Positions 42,993-52,106 are shown, numbered from the stretch's first letter. The stretch is DNA of 64,000 nt from JBCCFK01 sp965262315 (GCA_965262315.1 CBDHFJ010000137.1:1-64000); one strand, 5' to 3'. Notes: generated by a model from the letters alone, not told the origin. A program made the numbers and translations.

Positions 42993-43544
42993 GTGCGTGA
43001 CGGACAGGTGACGCGGTCAGTCTGGTGTGGTGGGTTCGCGATCGCGGCCGCGATCGCCTCCGCGTGCGGCCCCGAGGAGGGCACTGGCGAGACCCTCTCG
43101 GCGGTCGTTCCGGCGGGCACGCCGGGCGCAATCGTTCCCATCGAACCCCAGCCGGAGTTCTGGCCTTGCGGGGCCGAGCATCCCCAACCAGGCCGGCTGG
43201 TCCGGTTCGACCCTGCCGAGGGCACGGTGGCGTGGGACGTCGACGTCCCCGTCCAGGTCGAGACGCTGGCCATGTCCGAGGGTCTGCTCCATCTGAGCGA
43301 CGGGGTCGGGCTCGACATCGTCGTCGACCACACCACCGGCGCGCTGACGTTCCCCGAAGCCGGGACCGACAGCCGAACGACGTACCGAGCTGCCCTGCCG
43401 GACGGTGAGGGTGTCGACGACGAAACCGCTGCGGTCATGGCATCGAGCGATGCGATCCTCGACGTCGATCGCGTGGTCGACGCGGCGTGGATCGACGACG
43501 ACCTCGTGGTGCTGGAGCTCGACCCCGGCGCCGACTGCGCCTGA
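42993..43544 (+). CDS. Small secreted/lipoprotein of unknown function
   Basis: 183 residues. N-terminal hydrophobic stretch ending in AIASACG resembles a lipobox; RLVRFDPAEGTVAWDVDVP and DHTTGALTFPEAG are PQQ-repeat-like blades. It is too short for a full propeller and may be a fragment related to the preceding lipoprotein. GTG start; no strong ribosome site. Confidence 0.6.
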   Translation: MRDGQVTRSVWCGGFAIAAAIASACGPEEGTGETLSAVVPAGTPGAIVPIEPQPEFWPCGAEHPQPGRLVRFDPAEGTVAWDVDVPVQVETLAMSEGLLHLSDGVGLDIVVDHTTGALTFPEAGTDSRTTYRAALPDGEGVDDETAAVMASSDAILDVDRVVDAAWIDDDLVVLELDPGADCA

Positions 43545-43548
43545 ACGG

Positions 43549-43575
43549 GGGGTCAGACCCGAGGTGTCTGACCCC
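43549..43575. terminator. Hairpin GGGGTCAGAC/GTCTGACCCC
   Basis: Perfect 10-base arms with a seven-base loop, five bases past the preceding stop. It fits the role of an intrinsic-like terminator, without a clear T-run, and borders a tandem duplication. Confidence 0.5.
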
Positions 43576-43795
43576 GGCCGGTCGACAATCCGCAGAGGAG
43601 CCCGAGGGCCGCAGGCCCGAAGCTCCGATTGCGGCAAGAAGCAGGCGTGAAGCGAGACCGGCACACTGGCCCGGAGGGCCGGCCGGTCGACAATCCGCAG
43701 AGGAGCCCGAGGGCCGCAGGCCCGAAGCTCCGATTGCGGCAAGAAGCAGGCGTGAAGCGAGACCGGCACACTGGCCCGGAGGGCCGGCCGGTCGA
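43576..43795. repeat. Exact 105-bp tandem duplication (2.1 copies)
   Basis: 43576-43680 and 43681-43785 are identical, followed by ten bases of a third copy. The unit starts GGCCGGTCGACAATCCGCAG and is a multiple of three in length. It ends two bases before the aldolase stop. No gene is evident in it. Identity of both copies means it is recent or maintained. Confidence 0.9.
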
Positions 43796-43797
43796 GC

Positions 43798-44601
43798 TCA
43801 CGCGTCCCAGCCGGGGTTCTCGCGCTGCAGCTTGCGGAGCCAGCCGAGCCACTCGGTGGCACCGTCGTAGTTGTAGTTGTCCGAGTCGTACATGTCGGTG
43901 TGGGTGTCGTCGAGGAACGACAGGTCGATCGGACGCATCCTGTCGCCGGTGGCCATGGCTGCCAGCTGCACCCGACACGCCTGGGCCAGGTAGTAGGTGC
44001 GGAAGAACGACTCGGCGCCGGTGCGGCCGAGCACGTAGTAGCCGTGGTGGCCGGCCAGCATGAGCTCGCATCGGGAGATCGTGTCGCAGAACTCCTTGCC
44101 GTAGACCTCGTCCTCGAGGAAGTCGTACTCGATGTAGTCGACCAGTGGCATGAGGTAGATCGCCGCCTGGGAGTACGGCTGGAGCCGCGACTCGATGGCG
44201 GTGACCGCCTGCACCTCCTCGGCGTGGCCGTGGATGAAGAAGTTCACGTCGGGGCGGGTCTCGAAGATCCACTTGCAGAGATTGATGACGCCGAGCCCGA
44301 TGAAGCGGTCCTCGTCGCGGACGACGTCGCCGGCGGAGTCGATGAGGATGAAGTCCGACGCTTTCACCTCGTCCCAGAAGATGCCGTACGGGTGGAGCAG
44401 CCAGTGGTCGGGGTTGTCCTTCACCCGCGCGCAGATGGCGCCGTTGGCCATGTCGTCGAGGCCGTACATGTTGACCAGCCGGAAGGTGGCAGCGAGCTCG
44501 ACGCGGGTCTCCCATTCGCCCGGCGTGCAGATGTCCTTCAGGCTCCCGTTCGCTGGGGCGGGGATGAACACCTCGGGTCGGCGGGTCAGGATCTCTTCCA
44601 C
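43798..44601 (-). CDS. Class II aldolase/adducin-family protein
   Basis: 267 residues. Zinc-site His pair in FFIHGHAEEVQAV and a third His in MLAGHHGYYVLGRT; NGAICARVKDNPDHWLL is the phosphate-loop region. The family comprises aldolases and decarboxylases acting on phospho-sugars or related acids; substrate unknown. Start GTG 44601 with GAGAGG upstream. Divergent from a GlxA-type regulator, which may regulate it. Confidence 0.88.
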   Translation of the reverse strand: MEEILTRRPEVFIPAPANGSLKDICTPGEWETRVELAATFRLVNMYGLDDMANGAICARVKDNPDHWLLHPYGIFWDEVKASDFILIDSAGDVVRDEDRFIGLGVINLCKWIFETRPDVNFFIHGHAEEVQAVTAIESRLQPYSQAAIYLMPLVDYIEYDFLEDEVYGKEFCDTISRCELMLAGHHGYYVLGRTGAESFFRTYYLAQACRVQLAAMATGDRMRPIDLSFLDDTHTDMYDSDNYNYDGATEWLGWLRKLQRENPGWDA

Positions 44602-44700
44602 GGCGCATTCCTCTCGGGGACGTGTGCGATCTCCGGATGATGGTGCAGTTCGATGCGGATCTGGAAGACACAATCCGCCGGATGTCATGCTGAATCCGAC

Positions 44701-45624
44701 ATGTTGCGCGCCACCGTCGTTCTCTCCGATCAGGTGTCCTGGTTGGGGGTCGCGATGCTCGTCGAGCCGTGGCGGATCGCGAACCGGCTCGACGACACGG
44801 CGAGCGCGCGGTGGGAGCTGGTCACCTGGTCCGGCGAGCCGGCCGTGGCGTCGAACGGCATGCCCATCCCCGTCTCCGGAACGGTGGCCGACGCCGACCC
44901 CGATGTCGACGTGGTGCTGCTCTATACGAGCGAGGCGCCCGAGGCGACACTCACGCCGGAGCTGTTGGCGTGGTTGGCGGGCAGGGCCGACGACGACGTG
45001 CTGCTGGGCGGCCTCGACACCGGCGCGGAAGCACTGGCCGCTGCCGGCCTGTTGACCGGCCACCTCGCCGCGCTGCACTTCGAGGAGATCCCGGCCTTCC
45101 GCGAGCGCCACCGCGACCTGGAGCTGGCGTTCGCCACCTACAACATCGACGAGCGGCGGGCGACCTCTGCGGGCGGTACGGCGACCCTCGACTTCTCGCT
45201 CGCGCTCCTGAGCCGGTTCGCATCGGACGCGATCGCAGCGAGGACGGCCGAGGTCCTCATCTACGACCGTCGGTCGACGCTGCCGACGCCCGATTTAACA
45301 GGCGAGGGATGGCTCGACCCGAGGCTCGGACGCGCCATCCACTCGATCGCCCACGGCCTCGCCGACCCGGGCGTCGTCCGCCGAGCAGCGGCCGCAGCCG
45401 GGTTGTCCGAACGCCAACTGCTCCGACTGTTCCGCAGCGAGCTCGGGACCACCCCGCTCCGATTCGCCACCGACCTCCGGGTGCGCCGGGCCCGAACCCT
45501 GCTCGAGGAGACCCGGCTGCCGGTCACGACCATCGCGTTCGCCTGTGGCTACGGGGGCGTGTCGGAGTTCGCCCGTGCCTTCAGGCGGGCGACGGGCCTG
45601 TCGCCGACCGAGGCCCGAACCTGA
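44701..45624 (+). CDS. GlxA-family transcriptional regulator (DJ-1/PfpI + AraC HTH)
   Basis: 307 residues. The N-terminal DJ-1-like domain lacks a clear nucleophilic Cys (GGLDTGAEALAAAG at the elbow). C-terminal AraC domain: RRAAAAAGLSERQLLRLFRS and TTIAFACGYGGVSEFARAFR. Such regulators often control glycine betaine, dimethylglycine or carnitine use, which agrees with the rest of the window. ATG 44701 chosen because the longer frame runs into the divergent promoter. Confidence 0.88.
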   Translation: MLRATVVLSDQVSWLGVAMLVEPWRIANRLDDTASARWELVTWSGEPAVASNGMPIPVSGTVADADPDVDVVLLYTSEAPEATLTPELLAWLAGRADDDVLLGGLDTGAEALAAAGLLTGHLAALHFEEIPAFRERHRDLELAFATYNIDERRATSAGGTATLDFSLALLSRFASDAIAARTAEVLIYDRRSTLPTPDLTGEGWLDPRLGRAIHSIAHGLADPGVVRRAAAAAGLSERQLLRLFRSELGTTPLRFATDLRVRRARTLLEETRLPVTTIAFACGYGGVSEFARAFRRATGLSPTEART

Positions 45625-45687
45625 CACGCATTGGGGAGGCAGGGTCCCTGATCTTCTCGCAAACCCGGCGCCGACCGTCCAGGCCGA

Positions 45688-47475
45688 TCAGCCGGAGCGG
45701 GCCACGGTGGTACCCGGGAAGTCGCCGGCCTCGCGCCAGCGGTCCAGGTAGGCGATGTAGCCGTTGAGGTTGCCGCGGTAGGTGACGTTGCGGGCGCCTT
45801 CCTCGGTCACCTGGCCCTCCGCGTTGTAGTAGCCGGGGGTGCAGGTCAGCGTGTAGTCCGCCATTCCGGCGGCCACCCCGAACAGCTCCATGAGCCAGGC
45901 GTCCTCGGCCTCGGTCGTGGGCTCGATGGCGTCGATCCCCTCCGCGATGCAGGTGTCGATCAGCCAGGCGATGTGTTCGGTGGACCGGGACAGGAAGTGC
46001 ACGAAGTTCACCCCGAACCCCGCCTGCATGGTGCTGACGATCATCATGTTGGGGAACTCGGCGGTCAGGATGCCGTGCAGGGTGTGGCCCCCGTCGGCGA
46101 AACGCTGCGACAGCTTCATGCCGTTGCGACCGGTGGGGTCGTAGCCGAGGCGGCGCACGTAGCCGGTGGTCACCTCGAATCCCGACGCGAAGACCAGCAG
46201 GTCCAACGGGTACTCAGTGCCGTCGACCACGACGCCGGCTTCGTTGATCAGCTCGACGCCTCGACCGTCGGTGTCGACCAGGTGGACGTTGGGCAGATTG
46301 AACGACGGCAGGTACTCGTCGTGGAAGCACAGGCGCTTGCAGTGCTTGCCGTACCAGGGCTCGAGCCTCGCCGCGACCTCCGGGTCGTCGATCGTCTCGC
46401 GGACTCGGCGGCGCAACCCCTCCATGACCTCGAAGTCGATCCGAGCCTTCTCGGCGGTCTCTTCAGGTGTGGCGCCGGGAACCTGGGTGTCGTCCCACAT
46501 CGTCTGCACCCATCCGTCGTTCACCAGGCTGGGCGACGGCTTCTCGCCGGAGACGGCCGAGGTGAAGTTCTCCATGCGCTCCGACTGCCACCCCTCGGGC
46601 AGGCTCCGGAACCACTCCTCGTCGGTGGGCCCGTTGTCTCGGACACCGACCGCTGACGGGGTGCGCTGGAAGACGAACACCTCGGCGCCGGACTTCGCCA
46701 GTTGGGGGACCACCTGCACGGCCGTGGCCCCGGTGCCGACCACACCGACCCGCTTGCCGGCGAGCAGGTCCATCGGCTCGGTGGGCCCGCCGCCCGTGAA
46801 CGAGTAGTCCCACCGCGACGTGTGGAACAGGCGGCCCTGGAAGTCCTCGATGCCGGGGATGCCCGGCAGCTTCGCCTTGTGCAGCAGGCCGCCGGCGTTC
46901 ACCACGTAGCGGGCCGTGAACTCGTCGCCTCGACTGGTCGTGACGGTCCAGCGATGCTGCTCGTCGTCCCAGACGGCGTCGGCCATCTCGGTCTGGAAGA
47001 GGGCGTGGGCGTAGAGATCGAAGTGGGTGGCGATGCGCTGGCAGTGCTCGAAGATCTCGGGCGCGCTCGCGTACTTCATCGTGGGCATGTAGCCCGTTTC
47101 CTCGAGCAGCGGCATGTAGGTGTACGACTCCACGTCGCACATGCAGCCCGGGTACCGGTTCCAGTACCAGGTGCCGCCGAAGTCGCCCGCCTTCTCGATG
47201 ATCCGGAAGTCGGTGATGCCCCGTCGGGTGAGGTTGACGGCGGTCAGCATCCCGGCGAACCCGCCGCCGACGATGACAACAGTGGTGTCCTCGATGATCG
47301 GGTCTCGCGTGAAGCCGGGCTCGACGTACGGATCCACGTCCAGGTCGGCGTACGCGCCCTTCAGTTCCTTGTACTGCGCGAGGCCGTCGGAACGGAGCCG
47401 CTTGGCCCGCTCGGCTTCATAGCGGGCATGAGCCTCCGCCATGGCAGCGGTCATGTCGTCGGGGGTGTCGGCCAT
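45688..47475 (-). CDS. Flavin-containing (Baeyer-Villiger-type) monooxygenase
   Basis: 595 residues. First Rossmann VVIVGGGFAGMLTAVNL, then GGTWYWNRYPGCMCDVES, the typical BVMO segment. The fingerprint region around the RLFHTSRWDYSF site gives FQGRLFHTSRWDY (FxGxxxHxxxW). Second Rossmann RVGVVGTGATAVQ binds NADPH. Full-length class I BVMO size. Converts an unknown ketone to an ester/lactone or oxygenates a heteroatom. ATG 47475, or 47484 nine bases earlier. Confidence 0.9.
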   Translation of the reverse strand: MADTPDDMTAAMAEAHARYEAERAKRLRSDGLAQYKELKGAYADLDVDPYVEPGFTRDPIIEDTTVVIVGGGFAGMLTAVNLTRRGITDFRIIEKAGDFGGTWYWNRYPGCMCDVESYTYMPLLEETGYMPTMKYASAPEIFEHCQRIATHFDLYAHALFQTEMADAVWDDEQHRWTVTTSRGDEFTARYVVNAGGLLHKAKLPGIPGIEDFQGRLFHTSRWDYSFTGGGPTEPMDLLAGKRVGVVGTGATAVQVVPQLAKSGAEVFVFQRTPSAVGVRDNGPTDEEWFRSLPEGWQSERMENFTSAVSGEKPSPSLVNDGWVQTMWDDTQVPGATPEETAEKARIDFEVMEGLRRRVRETIDDPEVAARLEPWYGKHCKRLCFHDEYLPSFNLPNVHLVDTDGRGVELINEAGVVVDGTEYPLDLLVFASGFEVTTGYVRRLGYDPTGRNGMKLSQRFADGGHTLHGILTAEFPNMMIVSTMQAGFGVNFVHFLSRSTEHIAWLIDTCIAEGIDAIEPTTEAEDAWLMELFGVAAGMADYTLTCTPGYYNAEGQVTEEGARNVTYRGNLNGYIAYLDRWREAGDFPGTTVARSG

Positions 47476-47599
47476 GCAGCGCATCGTAGAACCCCGCGTC
47501 GGCGGTATCGGAATCCGACTTTCGGCCGATGAACAGGGGGAGGTGACCTGTCGTACCGTGGTCGCCGGACCTCCCCGGCGGTGGAAAGCGAGACCGATC

Positions 47600-49120
47600 A
47601 TGACCGACTTCCCCGAATCCTCGCGGCCTCGGCGCGGCCCGGCCGCCGCCGTGCTGGCCGGCGGCCTGCTGATGGTGGCTGCACTGCTGTTCGCGGCCTG
47701 CGGCGGCGACGACGAACCTGCGGCCTCCGATCCGGAGGTCACGGACGCGTCCGGTGGCGGCGAGGCCACGACCTCTTCGGGCGACGACAGCACGGTGGAG
47801 CTCGAACCGGAGGACACCGAGCTGGTGTCGTTCGCCACTGACGTCCAACCGGTGATCACCGCGACGTGCGCTCGATGCCACACCGGGAACGGCCCTGGTA
47901 CACCGCACCTGCGGCTGGACACCGCCGACGACGTGGCCGACAACGCCTTCGCCATCGCCGCGGCCATCGACATCGAGGTCATGCCTCCCTGGCCCGCCAC
48001 CGATCTCAGCGTCCCGTTCGCGGACGACTGGAGCCTGACCGACGAGGAACGGGCGGCGGTCGCCCAGTGGCATGCCGACGGCGCACCCCTGGACGTCGAT
48101 CCCGAGATGGCCATCACCGCGGACACCGAGGTGTTCTCGCTCGAGGACCACGACGTCGAGCTCGCCCCAGAAGCGGGCTACAGCGGCGTTGCCGGCCAGC
48201 CCGACGAGTACCGCTGCCTGGTCTATGAGCCGCAGGTCGCCCAAACCAGCTTCATCGAGGCGTTCGAGTTCGTCCCCGACCAGACCGAGGTCGTCCACCA
48301 CGCCATCGGCTACCTGATTCCCGGCGACCTGCGCGATCGGGCCGAGCAGCGCGACGGCGAGGACGGACAGCCGGGTTGGAGCTGCTTCGGGAGCTCGGGT
48401 CTCGGCGAGGACGCCATCTTCCTCGGGTGGGCGCCGGGCCAGGGGCCGAGCGAGCTGCCCACCGGCTCCGGTATGCGGGTCGAGCCCGGTGACTTCATCG
48501 TGATCCAGATCCACTATCACTTCGACGTCGACGCCCCGGCCGACCTGTCGAGCCTGAAGATCCGGTGGAGCGACGAGGCCGACCCCGACGAGGTCGTCGT
48601 GGCCACCTTCATCGCTCCCGCCGAGATCCCCTGCGGTCCGGACGAGGAGGGCCCGCTGTGCGACCGCGACGCCGCCCTCGCCGACGCCGTCGCCAAGTAC
48701 GGCAACGAGGGTGTCCTCGGCCAGTTCATCACCGGCGCCTGTGGCTACGACCCCGAGGACTTCGTCCTGGTCGACGGCGTGGTCGGCGGCTCGTGCGACC
48801 AGCCACCGGAGGCCTACGGCGAGATCGTCTCGGTGCTCGGACACGCGCACGAGCTGGGGAAGAGCCTGCGGATGACCCTCAACGCCGATTCGCCGGACGA
48901 GCGCATCCTGCTCGACATCGAGCGGTGGGACTTCGACTGGCAGTTCAACTACTACCCGACCGAGCGCATCATGCTCGAGCGGGGCGACTTCGTCCGCCTC
49001 GAGTGCACGTGGGACCGCAACCTGCGCGACCCGGAGCTGGAGCCGGCCTACATCCTGTGGGCCGACGGCACCGACGACGAGATGTGCTTCGCCACCATCC
49101 TGGTGCGTCTTTCGGAGTAA
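47600..49120 (+). CDS. Lipoprotein with cytochrome c domain and PHM/DBH-like copper monooxygenase domains
   Basis: 506 residues. Lipobox ALLFAAC, an acidic linker, then a short cytochrome c-like unit with CARCHTGNG. Next comes a type II copper monooxygenase pair: VVHHAIGYL for CuH, QIHYHFD and LGHAHELGKSL, and EMCFATILV for the CuM Met. Family members hydroxylate C-H bonds with a reductant. Here a heme may replace ascorbate as electron entry (inference). It is divergent from the monooxygenase gene across 124 bases. Confidence 0.82.
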   Translation: MTDFPESSRPRRGPAAAVLAGGLLMVAALLFAACGGDDEPAASDPEVTDASGGGEATTSSGDDSTVELEPEDTELVSFATDVQPVITATCARCHTGNGPGTPHLRLDTADDVADNAFAIAAAIDIEVMPPWPATDLSVPFADDWSLTDEERAAVAQWHADGAPLDVDPEMAITADTEVFSLEDHDVELAPEAGYSGVAGQPDEYRCLVYEPQVAQTSFIEAFEFVPDQTEVVHHAIGYLIPGDLRDRAEQRDGEDGQPGWSCFGSSGLGEDAIFLGWAPGQGPSELPTGSGMRVEPGDFIVIQIHYHFDVDAPADLSSLKIRWSDEADPDEVVVATFIAPAEIPCGPDEEGPLCDRDAALADAVAKYGNEGVLGQFITGACGYDPEDFVLVDGVVGGSCDQPPEAYGEIVSVLGHAHELGKSLRMTLNADSPDERILLDIERWDFDWQFNYYPTERIMLERGDFVRLECTWDRNLRDPELEPAYILWADGTDDEMCFATILVRLSE

Positions 49121-49142
49121 CGGCCGGCGACGGCGTGTGATC

Positions 49143-49181
49143 ACCTGTCGCGCGTCCGCTCCTGCGGACCGCGCGACAGGT
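49143..49181. terminator. Long hairpin of the ACCTGT family after the copper oxygenase
   Basis: ACCTGTCGCGCG-TCCGC (49143-49159) pairs with GCGGACCGCGCGACAGGT (49164-49181) with a single bulged base. Twenty-two bases past the stop. Shares ACCTGTCGCG with the hairpin at 39057. Confidence 0.55.
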
Positions 49182-49209
49182 CGGCCCGCGGGCGTGGTGC
49201 TGACGCGCC

Positions 49210-49247
49210 GGAGCGCCACCGTGGGAGGGGAATCACAGTGGCGCTCC
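49210..49247. repeat. Second inverted repeat in the same spacer
   Basis: GGAGCGCCAC (49210-49219) and GTGGCGCTCC (49238-49247) pair perfectly around an 18-base loop. It follows the first hairpin. The rest of 49121-49353 shows no gene. Confidence 0.5.
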
Positions 49248-49353
49248 GTGTGGTCTGGAAGCCAGAGACCGCCGGCTCTCGACCGTTCACCCCCCACACG
49301 TGTCGGCGTCCCGATCGGTTCCCGAGATCCGACATTTTCTTCGGAGATCTATC

Positions 49354-49902
49354 GTGGCGACCGTGAGCGGACGGGTCCGGAGCGCGACGAGCGACGATCT
49401 GCACGTGCTCGCGGCCGTCGAGGTGGCCGCGGGCGAGCGCTTCCGTGAGCTCGGACTCGACGCCATCGCCGATGACCCGGGCCCCACGGTGGCCGAGCTC
49501 GCACCCCACCTCGACGACGGCACGCTCTGGGTCGCGGAGCTCGACGGCGAGGTGGTCGGCTATGCCACGGCATCGGTCGTCGACGGCGAAGGACACCTCG
49601 ACCAGGTCAGCGTGGTACCCGACGCCGGTGGGATGGGGCTGGGGCGCCGGCTGATCACCGAGGTCCAGACGTGGGCCCGCGTCCAGGGCCTGCCCTCCGT
49701 GACCCTGACGACCTTCCGGGACGTGGCGTGGAACGGCCCCTACTACGAGCGATTCGGGTACCAGACCCTGGCCGACGACAACCTCGGGCCGGAACTGGCC
49801 GCCATCCGGCAGGCCGAGGTCCACGCCGGCCTCGACGTCCTGCCCCGGGTCGCCATGCGGCTGGTCCTGTCCGCCCCGCCATTCGGTACCGTCCGCTCAT
49901 GA
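49354..49902 (+). CDS. GNAT-family N-acetyltransferase
   Basis: 182 residues. Acetyl-CoA loop in HLDQVSVVPDAGGMGLGRRL (Q/RxxGxG/A), followed by FRDVAWNGPYYERFGYQTL. Start GTG 49354 after GGAG. Its stop overlaps the M20 gene start, so it is co-translated with a deacylase; the acylated substrate may be shared (inference). Confidence 0.87.
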   Translation: MATVSGRVRSATSDDLHVLAAVEVAAGERFRELGLDAIADDPGPTVAELAPHLDDGTLWVAELDGEVVGYATASVVDGEGHLDQVSVVPDAGGMGLGRRLITEVQTWARVQGLPSVTLTTFRDVAWNGPYYERFGYQTLADDNLGPELAAIRQAEVHAGLDVLPRVAMRLVLSAPPFGTVRS

Positions 49903-51158
49903 CCCTCGTCGAGACCATCGATCGTGCCGTCGACGACCTCGCGGTCCAGACCACCGAGATGATCCAGGAGCTGGTCCGGATTCCGTCGATCACCGGCGAC
50001 GAAACCGCAGCCCAGGGCTTCGTCGCCGGCGTGCTGCGCGACCTCGGCTTTGCTGTCGACCAGTGGAACCCCACTCGAGCGGACCTCCAGGACCACCGCT
50101 CGTTCTCCGACGACGGTCTGCCGCTCGGGGATCGACCCGTGGTGGTCGGCCGGTGGGGCGGCACCGCCGGTGGGGGCTCGGTGATCCTCAACGGCCACAT
50201 CGACGTCGTCCCACCCGGCCGCGAAGAGGACTTCCCGCACGGGCCCTGGCAGGGCGAAGTGCACGACGACGTCCTGTGGGGCCGCGGCGCCTGCGACATG
50301 AAGGCCGGCCTGATCGCCGGCATCCTCGCCGTCGCCGCGCTCCAGCGGGCGGGCCTGACCCCGGCGGCCGAGGTGATCGTCGAGTCGGTGATCGGCGAGG
50401 AGAGCGGCGGCGTGGGCACCCTGGCCACCGTCGTGCGCGGCTACCGAGCCGACGCGGCCGTCGTACTGGAGCCGACCCGGCTGCAGATGTGCCCGGTCGG
50501 CTGCGGGTCGTGTTCGTTCCGGCTGCACGTTCCGGGCCGAGCCGCGCACGGCGCGATGCGCCAGGAAGGCGTGTCCGCCCTCGACAACCTGTGGCCCCTG
50601 CATCGGGCGCTCATGGCGTTCGAGGCCGAGCGCCACCTGGGCTTCACGCACCCGCTCTATCCCGACGATCGTCTCGCCGCGCCCCTGTCGATCGGCACCG
50701 TGCAGGCGGGCGACTGGCCGTCGACGGTGCCCGAAGCGCTGGTGGCCGAGGGCCGCTACGGCATCTTCCCGGGCGAGGACCTCGACGTGGCCCGAGCCGC
50801 CTTCGAGCAGGTGGTGATGTCCGCCGCTGCCACCGACCCCTGGCTCGCCGAGCATCCGCCCACCGTCGAGTGGTTCGAGGGCCAGTTCGAGTCGGCGGTC
50901 ACCGACCTCGACAGCGCGTTGCTCTCCCAGCTCGGCGACGCCCATGCCGAGGTGCGAGGCACGCCGACTGGCGTCCATGGCGTCAGCTACGGCTCCGACC
51001 TGCGCTTCTTCACCAACGACGCAGGCATGCCCGCCGTCCTCTACGGCCCCGGCGACGTGGCCGATGCCCACACGGTCAACGAGCATGTGCGGCTGACCGA
51101 AGTCCTCGACGCCGCCAAGACGGTGGCGCTCATGCTGATGAACTGGACGACCCCATGA
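49899..51158 (+). CDS. M20-family deacylase (ArgE/DapE-like)
   Basis: 419 residues. Zinc ligands: His in NGHIDVVPPG, Asp in GACDMKAGLIAGI, Glu pair in GEESGGVG, and His in VADAHTVNEHV. The dimerisation domain lies between. Hydrolyses an N-acyl or N-carbamoyl amino acid. It is coupled by ATGA to the next gene, an amidinohydrolase-like protein, which suggests an arginine/guanidino or hydantoin-type pathway. Confidence 0.88.
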   Translation: MTLVETIDRAVDDLAVQTTEMIQELVRIPSITGDETAAQGFVAGVLRDLGFAVDQWNPTRADLQDHRSFSDDGLPLGDRPVVVGRWGGTAGGGSVILNGHIDVVPPGREEDFPHGPWQGEVHDDVLWGRGACDMKAGLIAGILAVAALQRAGLTPAAEVIVESVIGEESGGVGTLATVVRGYRADAAVVLEPTRLQMCPVGCGSCSFRLHVPGRAAHGAMRQEGVSALDNLWPLHRALMAFEAERHLGFTHPLYPDDRLAAPLSIGTVQAGDWPSTVPEALVAEGRYGIFPGEDLDVARAAFEQVVMSAAATDPWLAEHPPTVEWFEGQFESAVTDLDSALLSQLGDAHAEVRGTPTGVHGVSYGSDLRFFTNDAGMPAVLYGPGDVADAHTVNEHVRLTEVLDAAKTVALMLMNWTTP

Positions 51159-52033
51159 TCGAACTCGGACCCCAGACCATGGTCGACCCCATCGAGGTCG
51201 TCGCAGTGAAGCGACCCTCCGCCGCGCTGGCGCACGCACCGTCTGACGAGTGGGAGCAACTCGGCTGGCATGCACCCATCGCAGCCGAACAGGCCGAGGC
51301 CGACCATCACGCCTTCACCGACATCCTCGAAGCAGCCGGCGCCACCGTGCTCGAGCTGGGATCCGACGAGCGCACCGGCCTCGACTCGATCTACGCCCAC
51401 GACTCGTCGCTGGTCACGCCGGCGGGAGTCGTGCCGCTCGTCCTGGGCAAGGAGCTCCGCGCCCGTGAGGGTGAGGCCATCGTCGACGCGCTCGCGGCGA
51501 TGGACGTCCCCGTGCTCGACGGCTTCGAGGACCCGGCAGCGACGGCCGACGGCGGCGACTTCTCCTGGCTCGACCCGGGAACGCTCGTCGTCGGCAACAG
51601 CTTCCGCACGAACCTGGCGGGCATTGCCGAGATCCGTCGGATCGTCGAGCCCCAGGGCATCGAGGTGGTGGCGGTCGACATGCCGTACTGGCGGGGTGCT
51701 GCCGAGGTGCTGCATCTCCAGTCGTTCTTCTCGATGATCGACCACGACCTCGCCGTCGTCTTCCTCGACATGCTCCCGGTGCGGCTGGCCAACCTGTTGA
51801 TCGAGCGCGGCGTCGAGTTCGTCGAGGTCCCGGTCGAGGAGTTCCCCAGCCAGGGCTGCAACGTCCTCGCGCTCGCCCCCCGCCACGTCGTCACGCCGGC
51901 GGGCAACCCGATCACCCTCCAGCGCATGGAGGCTGCCGGAGCGACGGTCGAGACCTACGACGGGACCGAGATCAGCCTCAAAGGCGACGGCGGGCCCACC
52001 TGCCTGACCCGCCCGCTTCGACGTCGCTCCTGA
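51155..52033 (+). CDS. Dimethylarginine dimethylaminohydrolase/amidinotransferase-fold protein
   Basis: 292 residues. Pentein signature: YAHDSSLVT, TADGGDFSWLD, His in VLHLQSFFSMID and the catalytic Cys near the C-terminus in GGPTCLTRP. This is the Glu/His/Cys layout of DDAH and related hydrolases. Hydrolyses a guanidino compound, perhaps methylarginine, releasing an amine. Its 3' end lies within a duplicated 25-base stretch. Confidence 0.87.
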   Translation: MIELGPQTMVDPIEVVAVKRPSAALAHAPSDEWEQLGWHAPIAAEQAEADHHAFTDILEAAGATVLELGSDERTGLDSIYAHDSSLVTPAGVVPLVLGKELRAREGEAIVDALAAMDVPVLDGFEDPAATADGGDFSWLDPGTLVVGNSFRTNLAGIAEIRRIVEPQGIEVVAVDMPYWRGAAEVLHLQSFFSMIDHDLAVVFLDMLPVRLANLLIERGVEFVEVPVEEFPSQGCNVLALAPRHVVTPAGNPITLQRMEAAGATVETYDGTEISLKGDGGPTCLTRPLRRRS

Positions 52034-52106
52034 CCCAGGTGTTCGCACCCGGTGCCAGGCACCAACCACGAACACCATCAGCCGCCCGCTCCGACGTCGC
52101 TCCTGA
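52009..52106. repeat. GGTGCC-A-GGCACC hairpin flanked by 25-bp direct repeats
   Basis: Direct repeats 52009-52033 and 52082-52106 differ at one base and include the last codons of the amidinohydrolase gene. Between them, GGTGTTCG (52038-52045) and CGAACACC (52069-52076) form an outer stem around GGTGCCAGGCACC (52051-52063). The inner motif and AAC tail equal the 65-bp array at 6.2 kb, but the outer stem has a different, still complementary sequence. Confidence 0.8.

Noticed and set aside
43576..43795. Small protein gene within the 105-bp repeats
   Set aside because: Open frames exist in several phases because the unit is divisible by three, but none has a start with ribosome site or a protein-like composition.
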